From contig CAYSCS010000086.1 of assembly GCA_964429695.1 (NCBI GenBank), positions 1-41,268 on the forward strand: a stretch of DNA of 41,268 nucleotides, given 5' to 3'. This DNA is from CAYSCS01 sp964429695 (GTDB lineage Bacteria; Acidobacteriota; Aminicenantia; Aminicenantales; Aminicenantaceae). The position numbers and the translations under genes are program-made. This document shows positions 1-7,760 of this stretch, one piece after another. Below the pieces are notes generated by a model. It saw only the letters and a list, made by a program, of their open reading frames with translations. It did no database searches and had not been told where the DNA came from. The first letter of the stretch is position 1. Every line of letters begins with the position of its first letter.

Positions 1-67
1 TTCCCTCTTTCCACATCCCAAGGTTCCTCAAGACCCAAAACATACTGCTAAAGCTCTGTATCTTGCA

Positions 68-95
68 TGACTCCGATCCTTTCGGAGTCATTTTA
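68..95 (+). terminator. Rho-independent terminator of a gene entering from the left
   Basis: A perfect 9-bp stem (68-76 TGACTCCGA paired with 82-90 TCGGAGTCA) has a 5-base loop and is followed by TTTTAT. The T-run lies on the + side, so it should end a rightward transcript that begins before the window. One frame is open from base 2 to a TGA at 68-70 inside the stem. Those 22 codons could be the C-terminus of that gene, but other frames are also open, so no CDS is called. Confidence 0.75.
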
Positions 96-264
96 TATCC
101 CCCCAGAACCACAGAAAAGTCGGCTGAACCAAAATTTTTTATTAATCTAATTTTTTAAACCTTTCTTCTTGATCAGTATCCTCTTATTATTTGCATAAAA
201 GGCATCAATCATAGATTAAAGACAATTAATCTTTGTGTCTTAAAGAAGAGAATATTCAGATGGT

Positions 265-1020
265 CTATACCTTAAGTAGCTTTTTAATCTTGCTCATCAT
301 CTCCTCTGATTTAAAGGGCTTCATAAGATATTCACATATTTCAAATCCTTTACTCCGTCCTTTAATTTCCTCAAAATCTCCACTGTCTAACATTATAATG
401 ACAGGGGTTCCTAAGGTATTTATTTCTTTTCTAAATTCATCCAAAATGGCTCTATCTTCTCTCTCAAATGAGACACCGTCTAAAAGAATCAAATGGGGCA
501 TAAATTTTTTTACTTCGCTCTTCATGTTTTTTTTCCACGGAACAGTGAACACTTCATATCCCTTTTTTATCAAACTCATGCTCAGCATGGTAATAAGAAT
601 AGGGTCATCGGCCACAATCATCAATTTCCTAGCTTCTCTCTTAGTTTTAATCAAATATTTCTCGATTTTTGAATAGAGTTCATCTGGGGAAAAGGGTTTA
701 CGTATGAAGCAATCGATTCCTTCGTCATAGCATTCAGAGATAAACTCAGGAGAATGTAAGGCAGTGATAGCAATGATGGGGATATCCTTGGTCTTAGGGA
801 ATTTTTTTAACTTTATTGTGGCTTCAAGTCCATGCATGCCCGGCAAAATCATATCCATCAGAATTAAATCGGGCATCTCTTCTAGAGCCATCCTAATTCC
901 ATCTCTTCCATTGGTAGCCACTATGACCTTATGATTTTTCTTCCTCAAAATATTGGCAATCATTTCGGCATCTACAGGATTATCCTCTACTAAGAGAACT
1001 TTAGCTCTGGATGCAGCCAT
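265..1020 (-). CDS. Response regulator with two tandem receiver domains, no output domain
   Basis: The protein has 251 residues and consists of two CheY-like receiver domains joined by a short linker. Domain 1 (about 5-125) has the full active site: acidic pair E12/D13, phosphoacceptor D56, T86 and K108 in the RKPF motif. Domain 2 (about 131-250) keeps D138/D139, D181 and K234 but has aspartate (D212) where the switch Thr/Ser is expected, so its phosphorylation switch may be altered. There is no DNA-binding or enzymatic domain, so it probably acts through protein contacts or as a phosphate sink. The ATG follows a GAAGG ribosome site. No kinase is adjacent; the nearest is the PAS/HisKA_2 kinase at 18.8-19.8 kb, and a link to it is only a guess. 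Confidence 0.9.
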   Translation of the reverse strand: MAASRAKVLLVEDNPVDAEMIANILRKKNHKVIVATNGRDGIRMALEEMPDLILMDMILPGMHGLEATIKLKKFPKTKDIPIIAITALHSPEFISECYDEGIDCFIRKPFSPDELYSKIEKYLIKTKREARKLMIVADDPILITMLSMSLIKKGYEVFTVPWKKNMKSEVKKFMPHLILLDGVSFEREDRAILDEFRKEINTLGTPVIIMLDSGDFEEIKGRSKGFEICEYLMKPFKSEEMMSKIKKLLKV

Positions 1021-1464
1021 TTTCCTTCTCTCTATTAGAAGAAAATAAAATTAAACTTCGTTGTCTACATATATCCTTATCGATGATAGACTCCTCAATA
1101 AGGTAAAACAATAGCCTTTAGGGGTGAATTTTAGGGTGATTAACCTTTACTCGCCAGAATCGAAGGGGAAAATTTTAATTCTTTTATCTTCTTCATTTCT
1201 CTTATTTGTATCTTACGCTTGTCTCTGAAAAAAGGAAGAAAATAGAATATAAAACTTAACTGAAGCGAAAAGAACTCTTAAGGATGAGGCTAAGTTTGAA
1301 AAAAATTGAAGAAATAATTCGGATCTAATTACCTCCACTCTCGAACCTAAAAAATATCATAAATTCCACTCTTCTTAATAGCAATCAAAAAGAGAGATTT
1401 TTATCGCTTCGAGAGAAGGGAATGAGCTCAAGAAATCTAGATTGCTAGAGAAATGCTAATTTTT
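1021..1464. other. Intergenic region, no gene seen
   Basis: This AT-rich spacer holds the upstream region of the leftward response regulator and the 3' flank of the leftward YkvI gene. I see no convincing hairpin terminator or reading frame. Two near-identical short direct repeats (TTAGGGGTGA and TTAGGGTGA) occur around 1117-1140 and could be chance. Confidence 0.5.
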
Positions 1465-2547
1465 TTAGTACTTTAATATTTTATAAAGGCCTATCGTGAT
1501 TAGAGGAATGAAATACACAAAAAAGATCCCCCAGCTTATGAATCCATAGCCTTTAGCAATTAAAGCAATCAATCCGAAAGTTGAGAGCGCAAGGCTTCCC
1601 AGAAGCATCACCACCGCAACAATCGGCCTTTGCCATTTGGGAAAGGTCTTACCTTTTTCTTGAAAAGCCGAATTTATTCTCTCATTAACTCCGTGGATGA
1701 AACCTGTTCCAGTTTCAACCAATGTTCCCACAAGCATTATTAAATAAACAATGAGCAAGATGGGCATCTTCATCTTATGGATGACAAAGACAGCAGGGAC
1801 TTCTTTGGTTATTATTTCGGGGTAATGACCGAGAATACCCAAATAGAATAAAAACGCAGGGATAATCCCCACCAGAGCAGCAATAATTCCAGAGAGGATG
1901 GCTTCTTTCCTAGTTTCAATGTGTCTAATACAGAATAAAATTGCAGGAATTACACACATGTTGTAAAGTCCATACTTAAACCCACCAAGCGCCCATCTGG
2001 AGTGAATAATTCCTGAGGCAAGATTCTTTTCTATCATGGGACTGAACTTTAGAAGAGCAACAACCAGGAAGATGCCGTAGACAACATAGATGAAAATTGA
2101 CCAGGCTGAAAGGAATTTTTCGATTAGATTGCTTCCTTTGAAAGTCAAGAAGGCACAAGAAATTAACATAATCGAGACCCCTACTAGGTAAGGAATCCCC
2201 AAGTGATCTCTCAACAATACTCCCGATGCTGACCCGACAACAGCTAGAACAATCACAAGGAGAAGGATATAAAGAAGCTCAAAAGAAACCCAGAATCTTC
2301 CCAGTAAATTCTTCAGCAGAGAACGATAATCATAATGACGAAATTTTCTTGAAAATTCAAAAGTAAGGGCAAGAATCAGAGACCAGACGACAAGAGTGAC
2401 GAGAAACATGCCCAGAATACCGCCAAGAGGCCCATATTTCATAAAGTATTCCACAATTTCACGGCCAGTTCCATATCCCCCGCCGATTAAGACCCCCTGA
2501 AAGACAAGCGCAGGAACAAAATATTTCTTAAACGTCAGAGCCCCCAT
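1465..2547 (-). CDS. YkvI-family multi-spanning membrane protein
   Basis: The 360-residue protein is almost entirely hydrophobic, with about ten predicted membrane segments. It opens with a glycine-rich first helix (GVLIGGGYGTGREIVEYF, about residues 18-35), the hallmark of the YkvI family (COG3949), which belongs to the APC/LeuT-like transporter superfamily. The length matches the family. A conserved-looking stretch GTLVETGTGFIHGVNERI lies near residue 275. The substrate is not established for the family, so this is best described as a putative secondary transporter of the inner membrane. The ATG is preceded by GAGAGGAAG. It appears monocistronic, and no neighbour suggests a substrate. Confidence 0.85.
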   Translation of the reverse strand: MGALTFKKYFVPALVFQGVLIGGGYGTGREIVEYFMKYGPLGGILGMFLVTLVVWSLILALTFEFSRKFRHYDYRSLLKNLLGRFWVSFELLYILLLVIVLAVVGSASGVLLRDHLGIPYLVGVSIMLISCAFLTFKGSNLIEKFLSAWSIFIYVVYGIFLVVALLKFSPMIEKNLASGIIHSRWALGGFKYGLYNMCVIPAILFCIRHIETRKEAILSGIIAALVGIIPAFLFYLGILGHYPEIITKEVPAVFVIHKMKMPILLIVYLIMLVGTLVETGTGFIHGVNERINSAFQEKGKTFPKWQRPIVAVVMLLGSLALSTFGLIALIAKGYGFISWGIFFVYFIPLITIGLYKILKY

Positions 2548-2830
2548 TTAAGGCTTCCTCTCTCTGAAACATTTTCTAAGGCAATTTATCAAATTGCAAG
2601 AAAAAATCAACAGAAAATAAAGCCTATGAGAAGTTTTTTAAAGCTTATTTCGAGTGTAAATGTGAAAAAAATTTCAAACGACCAACCTGATTCACAAATT
2701 TGCATTTTAATTTTATCTCTTCATTTTATTTCATATATTTTCAAAATATAAATTGGTTTCATATTTGTTTTATAAAAAATATTTATTTTCCCCAAAGAGT
2801 TCTAGTTAGAAAAAACAAAGCAAGAGCCTC

Positions 2831-2891
2831 CCGCTTTAGGGTAAGATTTACTTTACCTTCAGTTTTTAGTAAAGAATAAAACGTAAAGCGG
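2831..2891 (+). promoter_or_regulatory. Candidate structured 5' leader ahead of the MBL-fold gene
   Basis: An 8-bp perfect outer stem (2831-2838 CCGCTTTA with 2884-2891 TAAAGCGG) encloses a small inner hairpin (2840-2844 GGTAA with 2853-2857 TTACC). The structure ends about 15 bases before the ribosome-binding site AGGAGAG (2907-2913). A TATAAA box near 2772 could be the -10 element. It matches no riboswitch class that I recognise. Confidence 0.3.
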
Positions 2892-2918
2892 CTTGAATTA
2901 AAATTCAGGAGAGAGAAA

Positions 2919-3914
2919 ATGCATAACATAGGGATGGTTATCTTCATAGGAATTTCTATGGTTTCAATTTTGGCTGGAGGGACTTGCAAATCTGAAAGGG
3001 AGACATCCCGTTTAATTCAGCCGGATAAATGGTGGAAAGTCCATCCGCGTCCAGTTTATTCAAAATTAGAAAAAGTGAAAACGTTTCAGTCCTGGTTTGA
3101 TGTCTACCGCCTCGCTCAAGGCACCTATGCTATTTATGAGCCTAATCAATTTGAAGAAGCAATTTGCTACCTTGTTGAAGGGAAGGAAAGGGCTGCCTTA
3201 GTAGATACCGGTACCGGAATTGGAAATATCCGTGAGGTAGTCGAGAAATTAACTAATTTGCCGATTGTAGTGGTGCTTACGCACGAACATTATGATCATG
3301 TGGGGGGAGCCTGGCGTTTCGATGAAATCATCCATTACAATAATGAAACTGCCTTGCAAGTGCTGGCAAGAGGAATGGATAACGCCTCACTCCAGAGATA
3401 CATCTCCGGTGATTATCTCTGGAAGCCTCTCCCAGAAAATTTTGACTCCGAAACTTGGACCATTCCCTCTATTACTCCAACTTTATTGGTTGAGGACGGG
3501 GATATAATCGAACTAGGAGATCGGGAACTTGAAGTGATATACACTCCCGGCCATTCTCCGGGTCAGATGTGCTTGCTGGATAAATCCCAGCGGATTCTCT
3601 ATTCAGGGGACCACTTTTTTCCAGGTCCTCTATACGCCCACACCCCTGATTCAAAAATTGCTGATTATATCGCTTCTAATAAAAAGCTCGTACTCCGTCT
3701 AGAGGAATTCGACCACATTTGCTCTGGACATAATGAACCCTGGGTGGAAAGTGAGGTACTTATCCGGGTGAGCCAGGCTTTTGAGACAATTCTTGAGGGA
3801 AAGGGGAAATATCTAGAAGATAACGACATCCGCCGCTACCGATTTAAGGGATTCGATATTTTGATTCAGAAAAACAAATTCTGGAATAAAGGTCAAATAA
3901 ATGGAGTGGATTAG
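2919..3914 (+). CDS. Exported metallo-beta-lactamase-fold hydrolase
   Basis: The 331-residue protein has a hydrophobic N-terminal segment (about 5-20) followed by a cysteine (C23). It is probably exported, but the site is not a canonical lipobox. The MBL fold is clear: the zinc motif HEHYDH gives H122, H124, D126 and H127, followed by H212 (TPGHSPG), D231 (SGDH) and H271 (SGHNEP), so both metal sites are complete. The subfamily is unresolved. Glyoxalase II-like, lactonase-like and phosphodiesterase-like enzymes all share this core, and no substrate can be assigned. The ATG has a good ribosome site (AGGAGAG, spacing 5). The gene runs rightward and converges on the M1 peptidase gene, with about 210 bases between the stop codons. 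Confidence 0.9.
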   Translation: MHNIGMVIFIGISMVSILAGGTCKSERETSRLIQPDKWWKVHPRPVYSKLEKVKTFQSWFDVYRLAQGTYAIYEPNQFEEAICYLVEGKERAALVDTGTGIGNIREVVEKLTNLPIVVVLTHEHYDHVGGAWRFDEIIHYNNETALQVLARGMDNASLQRYISGDYLWKPLPENFDSETWTIPSITPTLLVEDGDIIELGDRELEVIYTPGHSPGQMCLLDKSQRILYSGDHFFPGPLYAHTPDSKIADYIASNKKLVLRLEEFDHICSGHNEPWVESEVLIRVSQAFETILEGKGKYLEDNDIRRYRFKGFDILIQKNKFWNKGQINGVD

Positions 3915-4126
3915 AACCTGAATTTGAACGCCAATAAACCTCCCTCATCCCCGGCTCAGGCAAATTATGCTTTGACTAATTTAGAGTTTGTCGACTGGCT
4001 ACTTGGTATCCTTCGCGAAAGGTCAATCGCCTTTAATAAAAGCGAAAAATTTAAGAACCGCATAATGAAGAGCTTCTCTCCCTTCTTTTCTTTAACCTCC
4101 TTTGCATTAATAGAGATTAAGTCTTC

Positions 4127-5899
4127 CTATTTAATCCAGTAATTATTTCTCTTCTCGAGTTCAAATTCGATGATATCCTCAGGGTCGATTTTCACATATT
4201 CAATTTCACCCCTATCTGAAAAATCGTACAGAATTGAATCCAGGATATTATCCCATTCCAGAACTTCTTCTTTGTCATCTAGAAAGTGAATTAAAACCTT
4301 AACTGGAAATCTCAGGCAACCCTCTCTCTTTATCCAGACTTTCTTATTTTCAACCTTCTCCACCCTGAAGTCCAAAGTATGAGTTGTTTTCAGGAATTCA
4401 TCGAGAAAACGTTTCCAATTCTTCCCGGTCACTTCCTGTACTACTTCATAAAAATCTTCTGTTTTAGGATGTTTAAATTTCCATCTCTCGAAAAATGTCT
4501 TCATCACCTTCCCCCAGAGTTCATCTCCGTAATAATTATGCAGGGTATGAAGCATTAGCTCAGGCTTGCAATAAGTGAAGGTGAAATATTCATCTCCTGG
4601 TCGGAAGAGCCATGAGGGCTGAAGCACAGTGGCTGCCCTCGGTATCTTAAGATAAAAACTTCTCTCATGTTCTCTTGCTGTTTCAGTAATTCCTTTATGT
4701 TCTTTTAAAAGATAAACTCCGTATCCATATTCAAGAGCCCTGGTAGAGGCATACGAGTTTATGCCTTCATCAAGCCAGACATCATCTGTTTCGTTGTTTG
4801 CAACCATTCCCATCCACCAGTTATGCCCGCATTCGTGGATTGTTAACCACTCTATATAGAGGTCAGAAGGGGGAAGGGGCTCAGCCTGATACACTTCAAT
4901 TTCATACTTTGAATCGAAATTCCCAGTGAGAAAGATGGTGGGATATTCCATCTCCCCTGTGTCTCTATGCTTTGTATCTACCATGGTGAGTATGGGATAA
5001 GGGTATTTTCCGTATCGACTCCCATAATATTCAAAACAAACCTTAACAGCCTTGAGGAAGCGTTCGCCAAGGGAGAGATGGTCTGGCTGACAGAGGAAGC
5101 GAATCTCTGTATCTTCAAAGCGATCTTTAATCTCCACAAAGTCGGGGTCAGCAAACCAGGCAAAATCATGAATATCTTCACAATAATAACGTAATCTTTT
5201 CCATCCGTTACCTAGATTTTTTTCCTCGATGCATATTCCTGTTGCCCCGACGGTATATTCCTCTGGGACTGTAATTGTTACATCATAAACACCAAAATCG
5301 GAATAAAATTCACCGTGGCTATGATATTGGTGACAAACCCAGCGCTCGTTTTCTAAAACTCCGATTTTGGGAAACCATTGCGTGACACTGAAAAAATTTC
5401 TCTCATATCCGGAACGGGAAACAACAGGCGGAAGCTTGGTTTCAAATGAAATCAAGAGCCTCAATTCTCCTCTAGGTTCTATCTTGCTAGGAAGCCTTAC
5501 TGCACAAACAGTCTTATCAAAAGGATTAGCATCATCGGGCTGGATAAAGACAAGATTAGGCAAGAGGTCTGTGCCATCAGGAAGTATCATTTTCAAAATC
5601 TTGCAATATCCCCAGTCCTCTTTTAGCCTTTCAGGAATTTCCGGAAGTTCTGTAAGAAATGAGCTCCGCGGGTCACTGAATGCATTCTGATAGAGGTGGA
5701 ATTGAAGCTCTCTTACCGGCCACTTGGAGGTATTTTTCCAGGTGAGGATTTCTTCTCCGCTGATGATTTTACTCTCGGGATTGAGCCTGCAGCTGATGTT
5801 GTAACTCGCTATTCTTTTACTCAATGGTTCCTTGAACATTTTCTGCTGTCCAAAAAGAACCAGAGGAAAAGCGAGGACCCAGATTAAAAATCTTTTCAT
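4127..5899 (-). CDS. Exported M1-family zinc metallopeptidase
   Basis: The 590-residue protein starts with a Sec signal peptide (about 1-17, ending ...VLFG). An N-terminal beta-rich domain is followed by the gluzincin catalytic domain. The zinc site is HECGH at 355-359 with the third ligand E378, exactly 18 residues after the second histidine, as in M1 peptidases. The exopeptidase motif GAMEN is replaced by GEMEY (315-319), a variant known in bacterial M1-like proteins. At 590 residues it lacks the long C-terminal helical domain of PepN-type enzymes. It probably trims peptides in the periplasm. The ATG follows GAGGAGG. It lies 35 bases downstream of the aspartyl-protease gene on the same strand and is probably co-transcribed with it. 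Confidence 0.93.
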   Translation of the reverse strand: MKRFLIWVLAFPLVLFGQQKMFKEPLSKRIASYNISCRLNPESKIISGEEILTWKNTSKWPVRELQFHLYQNAFSDPRSSFLTELPEIPERLKEDWGYCKILKMILPDGTDLLPNLVFIQPDDANPFDKTVCAVRLPSKIEPRGELRLLISFETKLPPVVSRSGYERNFFSVTQWFPKIGVLENERWVCHQYHSHGEFYSDFGVYDVTITVPEEYTVGATGICIEEKNLGNGWKRLRYYCEDIHDFAWFADPDFVEIKDRFEDTEIRFLCQPDHLSLGERFLKAVKVCFEYYGSRYGKYPYPILTMVDTKHRDTGEMEYPTIFLTGNFDSKYEIEVYQAEPLPPSDLYIEWLTIHECGHNWWMGMVANNETDDVWLDEGINSYASTRALEYGYGVYLLKEHKGITETAREHERSFYLKIPRAATVLQPSWLFRPGDEYFTFTYCKPELMLHTLHNYYGDELWGKVMKTFFERWKFKHPKTEDFYEVVQEVTGKNWKRFLDEFLKTTHTLDFRVEKVENKKVWIKREGCLRFPVKVLIHFLDDKEEVLEWDNILDSILYDFSDRGEIEYVKIDPEDIIEFELEKRNNYWIK

Positions 5900-5934
5900 T
5901 CAATCCTCCTCTCAAACTCTGTTCTCATTGAATA

Positions 5935-7356
5935 TTATTCTGTAAAAATAAATTTCATCTCTGAAAAATCAAGCGTCCAGGAATAACGACGCAGAAAGCG
6001 ATGTGAGATCATTCCGTCTTGAATGAAGCCAAGTCCCCAGTAAGTATCGGGTGTTCGTGAGCCATATTCACCCAGAAGCTCAGTCTGCTTGAGCTCCCCA
6101 AGTCCCAATATCTTTATGGGGAAAATCCCTGAAGCCCACTTACTGCCCCCTCCTCCGACTGAATCTTCCTGGACTCTAGTTTCAGGAATGGGAATTCCCA
6201 CGTAATTTAAAGTTTGAATGGGTGCTGAAAAGGCCGCCTCACTCACAAGGCCTGAATCAACATAAAAGGTGAGATCCTCGCGTTCATTCAACCTCCCCCT
6301 CGCCAAAAGCATATGAGTCTGAGCAAGAATAAAAGGAACCTCAGTGAAGGGTTTTCCTTCGATCTCTTTGAGAAACACCTTCTTCCCCTCTGCTGATTTT
6401 TCCCGAAGAACTAATTTCCCTTTCAAATAATCTATTGTGGATAAAAACTGCTTCAAGACCCCCACTCCCAGGATTCCCTCAATGATATATCTTCCTTCAG
6501 CGAACACCCTGGAGAACCTCCTTGTGGGAAGGAGCGAAATGGGAACACAATTTAGAGAAACCTCTCCAATCTTAATCGAGTTAACTCTTGAAAAACCAAG
6601 CTCAGCTTTTTTCCCTCCCCCGAATGTCCCCTCAACCTTAGAAATCTCTTCAATCCCTAGCTCTTCGGCTTTTTCTGTGTCGAGAATGAAACAGTCTGCT
6701 CCTGTATCAATCAGGGCGTAAATCTTTTCCCCCTCAACCTCCATAGAAATCACAGGAATTGGGTCTGTGACGAGGAAAGAGGCTTCTGCTACTTTCTTCT
6801 CACCTTTCCATTTAATTTGATAAGGGACTTCTTCTTTAAATGACCTCATCAACTCGAGCAAAGGAAGCTCGATTCTTCCCTCTTTAAAAATAGTTTCACC
6901 CTTATGAAACTGGTTTGTCTGATAATAAACGAATAGCAGAAGAGTTTCTGCGTTTTTCAGAATCTTATCTCCCTTAGAAAAGCCCGTTCTGATTCTCTCC
7001 AATATTTCTTCTGCTCTCTCATAATTACCAGTTAGATATTCAAGCCTTGCCATAAGGAAAGCCGCTTCCACAGAAGGCCTTGGTCTTTTAAAAAGTGGCT
7101 GAAGCAGCTCCTTTGCTTCCCAGAAATCTCCTGCTTGAAAAAGGAGATGGGCAAGTTTAAACCTCGGTTCCCCATTCTCTGGATTGGCCTTGAATTCCTC
7201 CTCAACTCTCTTTATCTGCTCTAAAAGATAGCCCCTGTATTTTTCATATTCTTTATTCTGCACGGCTCGAACCGTATAAGAGAAAGATAAAGGAAGGATT
7301 AAAGAAAGAAAGAAAATCCACTCTCTATAGATCTGTTTATTACTTTTCTTGGTCAT
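5935..7356 (-). CDS. Exported TPR protein with two-lobed aspartyl protease domain
   Basis: The start chosen (ATG ending at 7356) has GGAGG upstream and gives a 473-residue protein whose N-terminus is a signal peptide. A start 27 codons earlier would bury that signal. About residues 35-160 are TPR-like helices. Then come two retropepsin-type lobes. Lobe 1 has ALIDTGAD with catalytic D217 and the later hydrophobic-Gly motif GILGVGV. Lobe 2 has FYVDSGL with D367 and the later motif WGLGFI. Retroviral proteases dimerise to pair two such aspartates; here both are in one chain 150 residues apart, as in pepsins. It probably acts in the periplasm or is surface-attached. The M1 peptidase gene follows 35 bases downstream, which suggests a joint role in protein turnover. 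Confidence 0.85.
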   Translation of the reverse strand: MTKKSNKQIYREWIFFLSLILPLSFSYTVRAVQNKEYEKYRGYLLEQIKRVEEEFKANPENGEPRFKLAHLLFQAGDFWEAKELLQPLFKRPRPSVEAAFLMARLEYLTGNYERAEEILERIRTGFSKGDKILKNAETLLLFVYYQTNQFHKGETIFKEGRIELPLLELMRSFKEEVPYQIKWKGEKKVAEASFLVTDPIPVISMEVEGEKIYALIDTGADCFILDTEKAEELGIEEISKVEGTFGGGKKAELGFSRVNSIKIGEVSLNCVPISLLPTRRFSRVFAEGRYIIEGILGVGVLKQFLSTIDYLKGKLVLREKSAEGKKVFLKEIEGKPFTEVPFILAQTHMLLARGRLNEREDLTFYVDSGLVSEAAFSAPIQTLNYVGIPIPETRVQEDSVGGGGSKWASGIFPIKILGLGELKQTELLGEYGSRTPDTYWGLGFIQDGMISHRFLRRYSWTLDFSEMKFIFTE

Positions 7357-7536
7357 CTCCTTCCTCCATGGAATGAGCTCCACAGCGCATTCGCTAAAAA
7401 TCAAACCTATGTTAGCCTGGTTAGACTTAGACTTCAAGAAATCTGGCCTAGGCTAAAACTTATAATACAGGATAAATATTTTCTAGCCAATCGCATATTG
7501 GGGATGAACTGAATCAAAAAGTCCTTATCCCACCCG

Positions 7537-7564
7537 ATTTAAACTTAAATTTTTAAACTTAAAT
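7537..7564. repeat. Tandem 14-bp AT-rich repeat with nearby inverted copy
   Basis: Two adjacent 14-base copies, ATTTAAACTTAAAT (7537-7550) and TTTTAAACTTAAAT (7551-7564), differ at one base. An inverted partial copy, AAGTTTAAAT, lies at 7633-7642. They sit in the roughly 400-base gap (7357-7760) between two leftward genes, upstream of the aspartyl-protease gene. They could be binding sites for a regulator or simple AT-rich drift. Nothing else is evident in this gap. Confidence 0.5.
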
Positions 7565-7760
7565 TACTCCTTCCTATTTTGCTCGGATAAAGTGTATTCA
7601 ATCGTCACACAAAGGGAAAGAAAGACCAACCAAAGTTTAAATTGAAAGAATAAATTTTAAAAGAATAATTCAAGCTTTTTACCATGGCAAACGTTCTGCT
7701 GAATCCTTGGAAAGGGTTAATATAGGGTCTTCGAATAAAGATAAAAGAAAATCGCTCAAA

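Noticed and set aside
3924..4142. 72-codon plus-strand frame between the MBL and M1 genes
   Set aside because: It starts with TTG and no ribosome site, overlaps the M1 gene end, and shows no recognisable motif.
7357..7437. Upstream extension of the aspartyl-protease gene by 27 codons
   Set aside because: The ATG at 7356 has GGAGG in place and puts the signal peptide at the N-terminus; the extension would hide it.
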